This document shows positions 8,101-17,508 of a DNA stretch of 64,000 nt, in pieces (the stretch's first letter is position 1; each line of letters opens with the position of its first letter). The position numbers and the translations under genes are program-made. Under the pieces are notes generated by a model, which saw only the letters and a list, made by a program, of their open reading frames with translations, did no database searches and was not told where the DNA came from. Source of the DNA: Sphingopyxis sp. LK2115 (lineage in GTDB: Bacteria > Pseudomonadota > Alphaproteobacteria > Sphingomonadales > Sphingomonadaceae); contig NZ_JABWGQ010000047.1 of assembly GCF_014595975.1 (NCBI RefSeq), positions 1 to 64,000 of the forward strand, read 5' to 3'.

Positions 8101-9003
8101 ATGGCGCCGCGCGACGCATCCGCACCCCTTGCCGCCGTCGCGCGGGTCACGACACGATTCTTCCCGCCATCGCGCGCGCTGTCGCCCTATCTCAGCGCCA
8201 TCTATCTGACCGAAGTCGTGTTGAACGGCGCCCCGCGGATCGAGGATTTTCTGCATCCCGAATGGGCCAATCTGCGCTTTATTCAAGGCGACACGCCGCG
8301 TGTCGCGATCGGCGAGCAGCCGGTGGCCAAAGCGCCATCCTTCGTCGTAACCGGGCCGACCAGCCGCGCAACCCATTTCCAGGCGGGCGACATGCGCGTG
8401 TGGGGCGTCGGCATCCTGCCCGCGGGCTGGGCGAAGCTGACGCCGCTTGCGGCCGATGCGCTTGCCGATGCCTATTGCGATGGCCGGGCGCACACCGCCT
8501 TTGCCCCCTTTGCGCCGCTTGCCGATGCACTGGCGCACGTCAATGATATCGAGGCGACGGCCGCGCTGATCGACGCGCATTTCTGCGCGCTGCTGGCGTC
8601 GGCCCCGTCCGACGATCCCGCCATTGTCGCCGCGCATCGCGCGCTGATCGACGACGAGGTGACAAGCGTCGCCGACCTGTCGGCGCGGCTCGGCCTGTCC
8701 GAACGGTCAGTCGAGCGACTGAGCCTGCGCGCCTTCGGCTTCGCACCCAAATTGCTGCTCCGCCGTCAGCGCTTCCTGCGCTCGCTCGGACGCTTCATGC
8801 TGGACCCGTCGATGGCGTGGATCGAAACGATGGATCACCATTATTACGATCAGGCGCAGTTTACCCGCGACTTTCATCGATTCATGGGCATGAGTCCGCG
8901 CGCCTATGCCGCGCGGCCCAAACCGATCCTGGGCGCCGCCGCTTTCGCACGCGCCGCGGCGGCAGGAGCGCCGGTGCAGGGGCTGCACAAACCGCCGGAA
9001 TAG
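8101..9003 (+). CDS. AraC-family transcriptional regulator
   Basis: A 300-residue protein with an N-terminal sensor-like domain (about 1-180) and a C-terminal AraC-type double helix-turn-helix (about 190-290). The latter includes SVADLSARLGLSERSVERLS and the second-helix region YYDQAQFTRDFHRFMGMSPRAY, the classic AraC signature. The ligand and targets are unknown. ATG at 8101 is preferred over the longer upstream frame because upstream residues look noncoding, although the ribosome site is weak. It stands alone between dnaE2 and pheS in the same direction. Confidence 0.85.
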   Translation: MAPRDASAPLAAVARVTTRFFPPSRALSPYLSAIYLTEVVLNGAPRIEDFLHPEWANLRFIQGDTPRVAIGEQPVAKAPSFVVTGPTSRATHFQAGDMRVWGVGILPAGWAKLTPLAADALADAYCDGRAHTAFAPFAPLADALAHVNDIEATAALIDAHFCALLASAPSDDPAIVAAHRALIDDEVTSVADLSARLGLSERSVERLSLRAFGFAPKLLLRRQRFLRSLGRFMLDPSMAWIETMDHHYYDQAQFTRDFHRFMGMSPRAYAARPKPILGAAAFARAAAAGAPVQGLHKPPE

Positions 9004-9140
9004 CCTGTGCCCGCCATCGGGCTTGACCCGCGCGGGGGCTTCGGTGCAAGCGGCTGGCAACGGACGCGCGGGCAGCCGCCTATCCTTGCAATCGACACTA
9101 TGATGCGGCCGGCCGCGACAGCGCCGCCGGAACGGGACGA

Positions 9141-10241
9141 ATGATGACGAGCGACATCAAAGCCATCGAGGCGCAGATCCTGCGCGAAATCGAGAACGCA
9201 AGCGACGCGAGCGCGATCGAGGCGGTGCGCATAGCGGCACTCGGCAAGGCAGGCAGCGTCACCGCGCTGCTGAAGACGCTCGGCGGCATGACCCCCGACG
9301 AGCGGCAGGCGAAGGGCCCGGTCATCCACGCGCTGCGCGAAAGCGTGACCGCCGCGATCGCGGCGCGCAAGGCGGCGGTCGACGCCGCGGAGCTGGAGGC
9401 ACGGCTGGCCGCCGAAGCGGTCGACATGACGCTGCCGGCCGACATGGCTCCGCGCGGCAGCGTTCATCCCGTCTCGCAAGTGATGGACGAGTTGGCGGAA
9501 GTTTTTGCCGACATGGGATTCGCGGTGGCGACGGGGCCGGAGATCGAGGACGACTGGCACAATTTCACCGCGCTTAACATTCCCGAAACGCATCCGGCGC
9601 GCGCGATGCACGACACTTTCTATTTCCCCGACAAGGATGCCGAGGGTCGCGCGATGCTGCTGCGCACGCATACGTCGCCGGTGCAGATCCGCACGATGAT
9701 GACGCAGCAACCGCCGATCCGCATCATCGCGCCCGGCCGCGTCTATCGCAGCGACAGCGACGCAACGCACACGCCGATGTTCCACCAGATCGAAGGCCTC
9801 GTCATCGACCGCGGCATCCATATGGGGCACCTCAAATGGACGCTCGAAACCTTCCTCAAGGCCTATTTCGAGCGCGACGACATCGTGCTGCGGCTGCGCC
9901 CCTCCTATTTCCCCTTCACCGAACCCTCGGCCGAGGTCGATGTCGGCTACGCCCATGAAAAGGGCCGCCGCATCGTCGGCGGCAACGGCGACGATGCGGG
10001 CCATGCGTGGATGGAGCTGCTCGGCAGCGGCATGGTCAACCGCCGCGTGATCGCCAATTGCGGGCTCGATCCCGACGAATGGCAGGGCTTCGCCTTCGGG
10101 GTCGGGGTCGATCGGCTCGCGATGCTCAAATATGGCATGGATGACCTTCGCGCTTTCTTCGATGGCGATCTCCGCTGGCTGGCGCATTACGGATTCGGCG
10201 CGCTGAGCGTCCCCACTTTGAGCGGGGGGATTTCGGCATGA
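9141..10241 (+). CDS. pheS: Phenylalanine-tRNA ligase alpha subunit
   Basis: A 366-residue catalytic subunit of the alpha2-beta2 phenylalanyl-tRNA synthetase, which charges tRNA-Phe in the cytosol. The N-terminal coiled-coil arm (about 1-90) is followed by the class II core with [27 protein letters not shown] (motif 2 region) and [15 protein letters not shown] (about 251-265). A glycine-rich motif 3 ([17 protein letters not shown]) is near 320-336. Two ATGs in a row allow a start at 9141 or 9144. The stop overlaps pheT in ATGA, so the subunits are made from one transcript. Confidence 0.97.
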   Translation: MMTSDIKAIEAQILREIENASDASAIEAVRIAALGKAGSVTALLKTLGGMTPDERQAKGPVIHALRESVTAAIAARKAAVDAAELEARLAAEAVDMTLPADMAPRGSVHPVSQVMDELAEVFADMGFAVATGPEIEDDWHNFTALNIPETHPARAMHDTFYFPDKDAEGRAMLLRTHTSPVQIRTMMTQQPPIRIIAPGRVYRSDSDATHTPMFHQIEGLVIDRGIHMGHLKWTLETFLKAYFERDDIVLRLRPSYFPFTEPSAEVDVGYAHEKGRRIVGGNGDDAGHAWMELLGSGMVNRRVIANCGLDPDEWQGFAFGVGVDRLAMLKYGMDDLRAFFDGDLRWLAHYGFGALSVPTLSGGISA

Positions 10242-12625
10242 AACTGACCCTCGACTGGTTAAAAGACCATCTCGACGGCGATTTCACCGTCGAACATGTC
10301 GTCGCCACGCTCAACCGCATCGGTCACGAAGTCGAAGGCGTCGAAAATCCCGCCGACAAGCTGAGCGGTTTTCGCGTTGCACGCGTCCTGACCGCGGAAA
10401 AACATCCCCAGGCCGACAAATTGCAGGTGCTGACCGTCGATGCCGGCGACGGCGGCGCGCCGCTCACCGTCGTGTGCGGCGCGCCCAATGCGCGCGCGGG
10501 ACTTGTCGGCGTGCTCGGCCTGCCCGGCGCAGTGGTGCCCGCAAGCGGCATGGCGCTGAAGGTCGCGGCGGTGCGCGGGGTCGAATCGAACGGCATGATG
10601 TGCTCGTCGCGCGAGCTGGAGCTGGGCGACGACCATGACGGGATTATCGAGCTTCCCGCCGACGCGCCGATCGGCACCCCCTTCGCCGATTACAGCGGCG
10701 CGGGCGACCCGGTGATCGACATTTCGATCACCCCCAACCGGCAGGATTGCATGGGCGTGCGCGGGATCGCACGCGACCTTGCCGCCGCGGGGCTTGGCAC
10801 GCTGAAACCGCTCGCTGTCCCGGCGATCGACGGGGAAGGCGCCCCGGCGACCGAAATCGCAACGCACGACATCGAAGCCTGTCCGGCCTTTTTCGGCCGC
10901 ACGATCCGCGGCGTCACCAACGGCAGCGCACCCGAATGGATGCGCCGCCGACTGGAAGCGGTCGGCCAGCGCTCGATCTCGGCGCTCGTCGACATCAGCA
11001 ATTATGTGATGTTCGACCTCGGCCGCCCAAGCCACATCTATGATCGCGCCAAGCTCAGCGGCGCGCTCGTCGCGCGGCGCGCGCGGGATGGCGAGACGGT
11101 CACCGCCTTGAACGGCAAGGAATATAGGCTCACCGACCGTATGACGGTGATCGCCGACGACCGCGAGGTCCACGACATCGCCGGGATCATGGGCGGCGAA
11201 CATTCGGGGTGCAGCGAGACGACAACCGACGTGCTGATCGAAATCGCCTGGTTCACCCCCGAACGCATCGCGCTGACCGGACAGGCGCTGGGCCTGACCA
11301 GCGATGCGCGCAGCCGCTTCGAGCGCGGCGTCGATCCGGCCTTTCTCGACGATGCGACCGCGATCGTCACCGGCCATGTCCTGAGCATCTGCGGCGGCAC
11401 GCCGTCGGCGGTGACCCGCGCGGGCGCGCCGCCCGTCGAGGTCAGGACGGTCGATTATGATCCCACGCTGTCGGCGACGCTGGGCGGCATCGCGATTGCA
11501 CCCGAACGGCAGAGGGAAATCCTGACCGCGCTGGGCTTCACGATCATCGAACAGGGCGCCCGCTGGCAGGTCCAGGTGCCAAGCTGGCGCCGCGACATCG
11601 ACGGTGCCCCCGATCTGGTCGAGGAAGTGACGCGCATCAACGGCTTTGACGCGATCGAATCGGTGCCGCTGCCACGCGCGGACGGGGTCGCAAAACCGAC
11701 CGCGACCGCCGAACAGATGCTCGAACGCCGTCTGCGCCGCGCCGCGGCGGCGGTGGGTTTTCACGAAGCGGTGACCTGGTCGTTCATCAGCGACGGCGAG
11801 GCGGCGCCCTTTGGCGGCGGCCACTGGTCGCTCGCCAACCCGATCAGCGAAGAGCTGAAGGTCATGCGCCCGTCGCTGCTGCCCGGCCTGCTCGCCGCAG
11901 CCGCGCGTAACCAGAACCGCGGCGCGGTCAGCATCCGCCTGTTCGAGATCGGCCGCCGCTATCTGGCCGATGCCGAGCGTCCGACACTCGCCGTGTTGAT
12001 GGCGGGCGACAAAAACGCGCGCGGCTGGCAGGCGGGCAAGGCCGCGCCGTTCGATGCGTTCGATGCAAAGGCCGCGGCGCTGGCATTGCTCGACGCAGCG
12101 GGCGCGCCGGGCGACCGCTTGCAAGTGATGGAACCAGTGAGCAAAGGCCAGGTCTGGCACCCCGGCCAGTCGGCAACGCTGCGCCTTGGCCCCAAGGCCG
12201 TGCTCGCCGAATTCGGCGCGCTCCATCCCGCGCTGACGCGCCATTTCGACGTCGACGGCCCGGTGATGGCGGTGCAGATCTTCCTCGATGCGATCCCCGT
12301 AAAACGCGCGAGCGGCCCCGCGCGCGCGGCGTTCGCGCCCCCCGCCTTGCAAGCGGTGCGCCGCGACTTCGCCTTCCTCGCCCCGACCAGCCTGACCGCC
12401 GCCGAACTGGTCCGCGCGATCCGCGGCGCCGACAAGTCGAACATCGTGGGCGCCCGCCTGTTCGACCGCTTCACCGGCCAGGGTGTGCCCGAAGGTCAGG
12501 TGAGCCTGGCGGTCGAGGTCGAATTGCAACCGGCGGAAAAGAGCTTCACCGACGCCGAGCTGAAGGCGATCGCGGACAAGGTGGTGGCGGCGGCGGCGAA
12601 GGTGGGGGCGGTGCTGCGGGGGTGA
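10238..12625 (+). CDS. pheT: Phenylalanine-tRNA ligase beta subunit
   Basis: A 795-residue beta subunit of phenylalanyl-tRNA synthetase, needed for tRNA binding and editing of mischarged Tyr-tRNA. The N-terminal EMAP-like tRNA-binding domain (about 39-150) contains [11 protein letters not shown]. The B3/B4 editing, B5 and core-like domains follow, and a C-terminal ferredoxin-like anticodon-binding domain covers about 700-793. The start overlaps the pheS stop by 4 nt (ATGA). It is followed after 43 bp by the convergent accessory cassette. Confidence 0.97.
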   Translation: MKLTLDWLKDHLDGDFTVEHVVATLNRIGHEVEGVENPADKLSGFRVARVLTAEKHPQADKLQVLTVDAGDGGAPLTVVCGAPNARAGLVGVLGLPGAVVPASGMALKVAAVRGVESNGMMCSSRELELGDDHDGIIELPADAPIGTPFADYSGAGDPVIDISITPNRQDCMGVRGIARDLAAAGLGTLKPLAVPAIDGEGAPATEIATHDIEACPAFFGRTIRGVTNGSAPEWMRRRLEAVGQRSISALVDISNYVMFDLGRPSHIYDRAKLSGALVARRARDGETVTALNGKEYRLTDRMTVIADDREVHDIAGIMGGEHSGCSETTTDVLIEIAWFTPERIALTGQALGLTSDARSRFERGVDPAFLDDATAIVTGHVLSICGGTPSAVTRAGAPPVEVRTVDYDPTLSATLGGIAIAPERQREILTALGFTIIEQGARWQVQVPSWRRDIDGAPDLVEEVTRINGFDAIESVPLPRADGVAKPTATAEQMLERRLRRAAAAVGFHEAVTWSFISDGEAAPFGGGHWSLANPISEELKVMRPSLLPGLLAAAARNQNRGAVSIRLFEIGRRYLADAERPTLAVLMAGDKNARGWQAGKAAPFDAFDAKAAALALLDAAGAPGDRLQVMEPVSKGQVWHPGQSATLRLGPKAVLAEFGALHPALTRHFDVDGPVMAVQIFLDAIPVKRASGPARAAFAPPALQAVRRDFAFLAPTSLTAAELVRAIRGADKSNIVGARLFDRFTGQGVPEGQVSLAVEVELQPAEKSFTDAELKAIADKVVAAAAKVGAVLRG

Positions 12626-12668
12626 CTCCCGCAAAGGCGCGCGCCGAAGCTAGTCTTTTGGCTTAAGC

Positions 12669-13739
12669 TCAATCATCTGTGAATGGCTCGTCACCGTCCA
12701 CGACAAGGTCGTTTGCCCCGAAGAACGCTTGCCGATGCAGGTGAATGTTGATCCGTGCAGCGGCGGCTGTAGCGGGACTTCTTATCGCCCCTGGCTCCCC
12801 GCTCGCCGTCCATTCGATTGTATATGTGCCCCAAATGTCGAGATCGATGGGCCAATCGATATCGGTCACTACCCGCTGAGCTATGTCAGAATAGTCCTCT
12901 TGCTCGTCCAGCTCTTTATCGCGCCGAAACGACACCCACTCGCTCTGTTTGGGGAGGTCGATCCTTGGTACATTGCGCATGGGAACTTGATCGGTGGAGG
13001 GCGGGCGAGTGCTCCCCCAATCTCCGTAAATCAAGGTTGCGGAATTATGTCGCCGGACAAGGCTATCGTATAAATAGCGCTCACCGACCGGATTTGTACC
13101 ACGATCACCGATGTTGGAGAATGAATCGGGGAAGGTGCTACCCGATATAACGACCTCTATCTCCGGATTATCGCGAGCAATTCGCGCAACTATCGCAGAT
13201 ACCCATGCCTCTCGGCTCAAAATATCACGAGACCAACCCGCATCCACGAAAAATGACACGTCATTAAACCGGTCAAGAACTTGTTCGACCAACGCGATCG
13301 GGTTGGTAACAATCCCATATTCAATTCGAACAACCAGTCCACGGTCCAAGTCGTCTATATGGTGGGCCTGGGCATCAAATTGCGTCGCCTCGCCTCCGCT
13401 AATCCGCAATACCGGAATGGCTTCAGTTATGTCAGAAACTGTGTCGTAGTAATTTGCAAACCCGTTTCGGCTGACAAACAATGCATCAAATTCGGCCGCT
13501 GCCGCGAGTTTGCCACCAGAGTTCTGTCGCATTCGATCAAGGTCTAGAGCAAAGCGGCGATTACCGAGCGCCTCCGCTATTTTCTTCCAAGTTCTATTAA
13601 GATGTTTTGCATTGGGCCAAGGTCTCGCGATAATCAAAGGAAACAGTCTGTCCTTTGTCGCTGCCGGAAGTTGCGTCAGAGCCTTAATTTCGGCAACTCT
13701 GGCGTGAAGCGTTGGGCAATAAGGAAACTGTTCTAGCAT
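12669..13739 (-). CDS. Beta-family protein (PF14350-like), function unknown
   Basis: A 356-residue soluble protein. Its N-terminus (YCPTLHARVAEIKAL, then a PLI strand near residues 34-37) matches what I recall as the signature of the 'Beta protein' family: Tyr-x-Pro-x-Leu, a conserved Glu, then Ala-Leu and Pro-Leu-Ile. Members are found scattered in accessory and phage-related loci without a known activity. The rest alternates strands and helices, with SGSTFPDSFSN in the middle and GDWGSTRPPS later. It is the last gene of a three-gene operon, 9 bp after the protease gene. The region is visibly more A/T-rich than its neighbours, suggesting transfer. The family call is from memory of motifs. 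Confidence 0.6.
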   Translation of the reverse strand: MLEQFPYCPTLHARVAEIKALTQLPAATKDRLFPLIIARPWPNAKHLNRTWKKIAEALGNRRFALDLDRMRQNSGGKLAAAAEFDALFVSRNGFANYYDTVSDITEAIPVLRISGGEATQFDAQAHHIDDLDRGLVVRIEYGIVTNPIALVEQVLDRFNDVSFFVDAGWSRDILSREAWVSAIVARIARDNPEIEVVISGSTFPDSFSNIGDRGTNPVGERYLYDSLVRRHNSATLIYGDWGSTRPPSTDQVPMRNVPRIDLPKQSEWVSFRRDKELDEQEDYSDIAQRVVTDIDWPIDLDIWGTYTIEWTASGEPGAIRSPATAAAARINIHLHRQAFFGANDLVVDGDEPFTDD

Positions 13740-13748
13740 CTATTGCCC

Positions 13749-14249
13749 CTAGGCTACCCCTAATCGTACCTTCATAGCAGGAATTGAAACCCGGAACAGA
13801 GAGGCAAGTTTTTCTACCGCGTCATCTGTCCTATGACCACCAATCCGCTCCAACTCCCTGCCTACAACCTTGGCAGGCATAACAATATCAGCCGCCAACC
13901 TATTAGCTTCCGTTTCTTTCCGAGACGTCAGGTTGGAACGATACATGATGCTGTCCACCACGCCGGCGCCGATGTCGTCTCGATGCAACAAGTAATGGGC
14001 AATCTCATGCGCAACCGTAAATCGCTGACGCTCCGGCATCTCATATTTGTTAACTCGGATTTCAAAACCCGCCGGGGCATCGGCACAAGGCTGGATAAGA
14101 CCGGAAATCTTTGGAGGCATAGGCGCGCGCACAACTTTTAGGCCGAGCTCATTCGCCAGCTCTCCCACCTTCACCGGAAAGCAGGACGTATAGCGCCTCA
14201 CAATCTCGGCTTCATTCTTTCTGACCCGGTTATCAGCCAGCAGACTCAT
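13749..14249 (-). CDS. ImmA/IrrE-family zinc metallopeptidase
   Basis: A 166-residue protein with the zinc-binding HEIAHYLLH (H81, E82, H85) and the downstream ETEANRLAADIVMP (about 112-125) that supplies the third ligand. This is the ImmA/IrrE arrangement. Known relatives cleave helix-turn-helix repressors after DNA damage: ImmA cuts ImmR, and IrrE cuts DdrO. Here no repressor or fused HTH domain is present in the locus, so the substrate is open. Its ATG overlaps the stop of the upstream membrane protein in ATGA, and the Beta-family gene follows after 9 bp. The operon lies behind an SOS-type promoter. Confidence 0.85.
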   Translation of the reverse strand: MSLLADNRVRKNEAEIVRRYTSCFPVKVGELANELGLKVVRAPMPPKISGLIQPCADAPAGFEIRVNKYEMPERQRFTVAHEIAHYLLHRDDIGAGVVDSIMYRSNLTSRKETEANRLAADIVMPAKVVGRELERIGGHRTDDAVEKLASLFRVSIPAMKVRLGVA

Positions 14250-14677
14250 ACAGCCCCACCATCGTCACCCTTATCTTCTTCATTCCCGTTCAAATCATCA
14301 TCTCCGACAGGCTGAATGCCGCGGAACATGATTTCTTCGGTTTTGCGTTCAATCATTTCAACAACGACTCGATCTAACCGGCCGCCTTTTTCAAAGCCAC
14401 TAGCAAGAAAGTCCTCCGTCTTTCCATGAACCTTCTGCTCAATGGTCGTCCAGCCCAGAAACCCAACCACCGCGAGAAATATCGCCAGTACCGTCATCAA
14501 CAATGACACAGCCGTGAGCATGATTGACACAAAGTCGGCATACGACAGGGAGTAGCTGCTCGTCCCGAAATGCTGTGTTAATGAGCCGCCAACCACACCC
14601 GAGACCAGACAAAGTCCGACAACGCCGACCACCTTCAAGGCCGAGACAAATCCGGTTTTCGTTCCACCACCCACCAT
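14246..14677 (-). CDS. Small two-helix membrane protein, first gene of SOS cassette
   Basis: I do not recognise this family. It has about 143 residues from the chosen start (MVGGGTK...). A hydrophobic helix spans about 12-31, a longer one about 45-74, then a charged cytosolic-looking segment and a very acidic tail (DDDLNGNEEDKGDD). ATG at 14677 is chosen because AAGGG (14686-14690) sits 8 nt upstream. The longer start at 14698 overlaps the SOS box and the predicted transcription start, and has no ribosome site. The stop overlaps the ImmA/IrrE gene (ATGA), so it is translation-coupled. A membrane anchor, sensor or pore-forming partner is possible, but that is inference. Confidence 0.7.
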   Translation of the reverse strand: MVGGGTKTGFVSALKVVGVVGLCLVSGVVGGSLTQHFGTSSYSLSYADFVSIMLTAVSLLMTVLAIFLAVVGFLGWTTIEQKVHGKTEDFLASGFEKGGRLDRVVVEMIERKTEEIMFRGIQPVGDDDLNGNEEDKGDDGGAV

Positions 14678-14692
14678 CGACTGCGCCCTTGA

Positions 14693-14735
14693 GAACATTT
14701 TAAGAACATATATGCACCCTGGTCGTGGAGGTCAA
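14693..14735 (-). promoter_or_regulatory. Sigma70-like promoter with SOS box for the accessory cassette
   Basis: On the minus strand TTGACC (14730-14735) is followed after exactly 17 bp by TATATG (14707-14712). The last base of that hexamer begins GTTC-TTAAAAT-GTTC (14693-14707), an exact LexA site. The box covers the expected start point, so LexA would block initiation. The layout parallels that upstream of imuA in this same window. It lies in the 71-bp gap between the glnD stop and the chosen start. Confidence 0.78.
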
Positions 14736-14748
14736 TACTTGCAGCCTC

Positions 14749-17508
14749 CTACGCCGCCACCGCGTCCTCGCTCGTGCTTCCCGCCGCTTCCAGCAAGCGT
14801 TTCTCCAGCGATTTCACCCGCGCGGCGCTGTCGATCTTGTCGCCGATCAGATCGGTGACATAGAAAGTGTCGACCGCGCGCTCGCCATAGGTGGCGACGT
14901 GGGCGCTGTGGACGGTGACCTTCGACTGGAAGAGCGCATAGGCGAGCTGGTTGAGAAGCGCCGGGCGGTCCTGTGCGTTGACCTCGATCACGGTGAAGCG
15001 ATTGGACGCCTTGTTATCGACGAAAACATTAGGGGCGACGCGGAACGCTTCGGCGCGGGTGCGCGGCAGCGCGCGGGCTTCGAGCTTGGGCAGCAGTTTC
15101 TGCCGGTTGGCGAGCGCATCCTCGATCGCGCGGGTGAGGCGTGCGATCTGCCCCGGCTCGTCGAACGGACGGCCGATCGGATCCTGGACAAGGAAATTGT
15201 CGAGCGCGAGGCCGTCGCGCGTCGTATGGATGCGTGCGTCGATGATGTTGCCGCCCGCCAGGTGGATACCCCCCGCGATGCGATAGAATAGCCCCGGATG
15301 GTCGGCGGCGAGCACCATCACCAGCGTTGCGCCGCGATCGTCGTCGGGGACGGCGGCGATGTGCAGCGGCGCATCGCCCGCCTGACGAATATGGACGAGG
15401 TTGGCGGCGATAACCTCGACCGGCTCGGCAATCCAGTAACTTTCGGGCAGGCGCCTTGCGACCTTGTCAAAGGTCTTGCGGTCAAAACCGAACTGCGCCG
15501 CGACCGCTTCCTTCTTGCTCGCGATGCGTTGTTCGCGGCCCTTTTGCTTGTGGCCGAGGCGCAGCACTTCTTCGGCGGCGTCGTACAGTTCGGTGAGCAA
15601 TTGCCGTTTCCAGCTGTTCCACACGCCCGGTCCGACCGCGCGGATGTCGACGACGGTAAGGACGAGCAGCAGCCGCAGGCGCTCGGGGCTTTGCACCACC
15701 TGCGCGAAGTCAAGGATCGTCTTGAAGTCGGCGAGATCACGTTTGAACGCGGTCGCCGACATGAGCAGGTGATAGCGCACGAGCCACGACACGGTTTCGG
15801 TCTCGGCCTCGCTCAGCCCCAGCCGCGGGCAGACGCGAAGCGCCAGTTCGGCGCCGAGCACGCTATGGTCGCCGCCGCGCCCCTTGGCGATGTCGTGCAG
15901 CAGCACCGCGACATAGACGACGCGCCGCGAATGGATCTGGCCCATGATCGCGGTCGACAGCGGATGATCTTCCTTGAGCCGCCCCTGTTCGATGTCGGCC
16001 AGCAGCCCGATCGCGCGGATCGTATGTTCGTCGACGGTATAATGATGATACATGTCGAACTGCATCTGCGCGACGACGCGGCCGAAATCGGGCACGAAGC
16101 GGCCGAACACCCCCGCCTCGTTCATCCAGCGCAGCACCGTTTCGGGGTCGCGCGGACTGGTCAGCACGTCGAGGAACAGTTCGTTGGCGCGGCGTTCACG
16201 GCGCACGCCCTGCGTCTCGATCAGCTTGGCATCGTGGCGCGCCTGGCGCATCGCCTGCGGATGGATTTCGAGGCCATGCCTGTCGGCGAGCGCGAAAATC
16301 TCGATCAGCCGCACCGGGTCGGCCGCGAAAAAATCATCCGAAGGCAGCGCGAGTCGGCCGCGGTCGAGGACGAAGCCGTTGAGCTTGCCCGGTCGCCGCC
16401 GGATTGTCGGCAGGAAACGCCGCCCGCGCGCCGCCATCTGGTCGTCAAGATGCGCGAGGAAGGTGCCGGTCAGATCGCCGACGCTTTTGGCGTGGAGGAA
16501 ATAGAGCTGCATGAAGCGTTCGACCGCACTCTTGCCTGGACGGTCGGCGAATTTCATGCGGGCAGCGATCTCGCGCTGGAAATCGAAGGTCAGCCGGTCC
16601 TCGGCGCGACCCGCAAGGATGTGGAGGTGACAGCGGACCGCGAGCAGAAAGTTTTCCGCGCGCGCAAACTGGCGAAGCTCGCGCGCCGAGAGCAATCCCG
16701 CATCAACCAGTTCGGGCACGGTTCGCACGCGGTGGATGAACTTGCCGATCCAGAAGAGCGTATGCAGGTCGCGCAGCCCGCCCTTGCCTTCCTTCACATT
16801 GGGTTCGACGACATAGCGCGAATCGCCCATCCTTTTATGCCGCTCGTCGCGCTCGGCAAGCTTGTCGGCGACAAAGGCGCGCGCGTTGCCCGCGACGACC
16901 TCGGCACCGAAACGCGCCGCGGCCTGGTCGTAAAGGTCGCGGTCGCCCCAGATAAAGCGCGCTTCGAGCAAGGCCGTGCGGATGGTAAGGTCGTCCTTTG
17001 CCGCACGCACCATTTCGTCCAGCGAACGCGACGAATGGCCGACCTTCAGCCCCAGGTCCCAGAGCGTATAGAGCTGCGCCTCGATCACCTGCTCGGTCCA
17101 GCTCGTCTGCTTGAACGGGGTCAAAAAGCCGATGTCGATGTCGCTGTGCGGCGCCATTTCGCCGCGGCCATAGCCGCCGACCGCGATCAGCGTGATTCGC
17201 TCGCCCGCCGAACGGTTGTTCGCGGGGTAAAGGTGATGGATGGTGAAATCGTGGCTGAGGCGGACGATCTGGTCGATCAGAAAGGCGGTCGCCTGCGCCG
17301 CGACGCGCCCCGACGACGGGTGCTCGATCAGCCGCCGCTCGATCTCCGCGCGGCCATCATCGAGCGCCGCCTTGAGCAGCGCGACCATCGCCCGGCGGCG
17401 CTGGCCCGCATCGCCGGTTTCGGCGGCGATCATATCGAGCCGCCCCGCGAGCGCACGGCGGTCGATGATCGCGCGGCGCTGATCGAGATGGGCGAAGAGA
17501 TCGCTCAT
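14749..17508 (-). CDS. glnD: Bifunctional PII uridylyltransferase/uridylyl-removing enzyme
   Basis: A 919-residue nitrogen-status sensor that uridylylates PII proteins when glutamine is low and removes UMP when it is high. The nucleotidyltransferase domain has GGYGRGE (111-117) and HSDIDI (121-126). The HD hydrolase domain has LLHDIAKGRGGDHS near residue 536. Two C-terminal ACT domains start near 729 (LVMVLAADHPGLFYRIAGG) and 836 (IEVNAQDRPALLNQLAYAL), and bind glutamine. ATG at 17508 overlaps the mutS stop in ATGA; the longer upstream frame is mutS shadow. It is the second gene of a mutS-glnD unit. Confidence 0.96.
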   Translation of the reverse strand: MSDLFAHLDQRRAIIDRRALAGRLDMIAAETGDAGQRRRAMVALLKAALDDGRAEIERRLIEHPSSGRVAAQATAFLIDQIVRLSHDFTIHHLYPANNRSAGERITLIAVGGYGRGEMAPHSDIDIGFLTPFKQTSWTEQVIEAQLYTLWDLGLKVGHSSRSLDEMVRAAKDDLTIRTALLEARFIWGDRDLYDQAAARFGAEVVAGNARAFVADKLAERDERHKRMGDSRYVVEPNVKEGKGGLRDLHTLFWIGKFIHRVRTVPELVDAGLLSARELRQFARAENFLLAVRCHLHILAGRAEDRLTFDFQREIAARMKFADRPGKSAVERFMQLYFLHAKSVGDLTGTFLAHLDDQMAARGRRFLPTIRRRPGKLNGFVLDRGRLALPSDDFFAADPVRLIEIFALADRHGLEIHPQAMRQARHDAKLIETQGVRRERRANELFLDVLTSPRDPETVLRWMNEAGVFGRFVPDFGRVVAQMQFDMYHHYTVDEHTIRAIGLLADIEQGRLKEDHPLSTAIMGQIHSRRVVYVAVLLHDIAKGRGGDHSVLGAELALRVCPRLGLSEAETETVSWLVRYHLLMSATAFKRDLADFKTILDFAQVVQSPERLRLLLVLTVVDIRAVGPGVWNSWKRQLLTELYDAAEEVLRLGHKQKGREQRIASKKEAVAAQFGFDRKTFDKVARRLPESYWIAEPVEVIAANLVHIRQAGDAPLHIAAVPDDDRGATLVMVLAADHPGLFYRIAGGIHLAGGNIIDARIHTTRDGLALDNFLVQDPIGRPFDEPGQIARLTRAIEDALANRQKLLPKLEARALPRTRAEAFRVAPNVFVDNKASNRFTVIEVNAQDRPALLNQLAYALFQSKVTVHSAHVATYGERAVDTFYVTDLIGDKIDSAARVKSLEKRLLEAAGSTSEDAVAA

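Noticed and set aside
10259..12634. Open minus-strand frame of 791 codons opposite pheT
   Set aside because: Mirrors the pheT codon pattern; His/Arg/Asp-rich composition with no recognisable domain.
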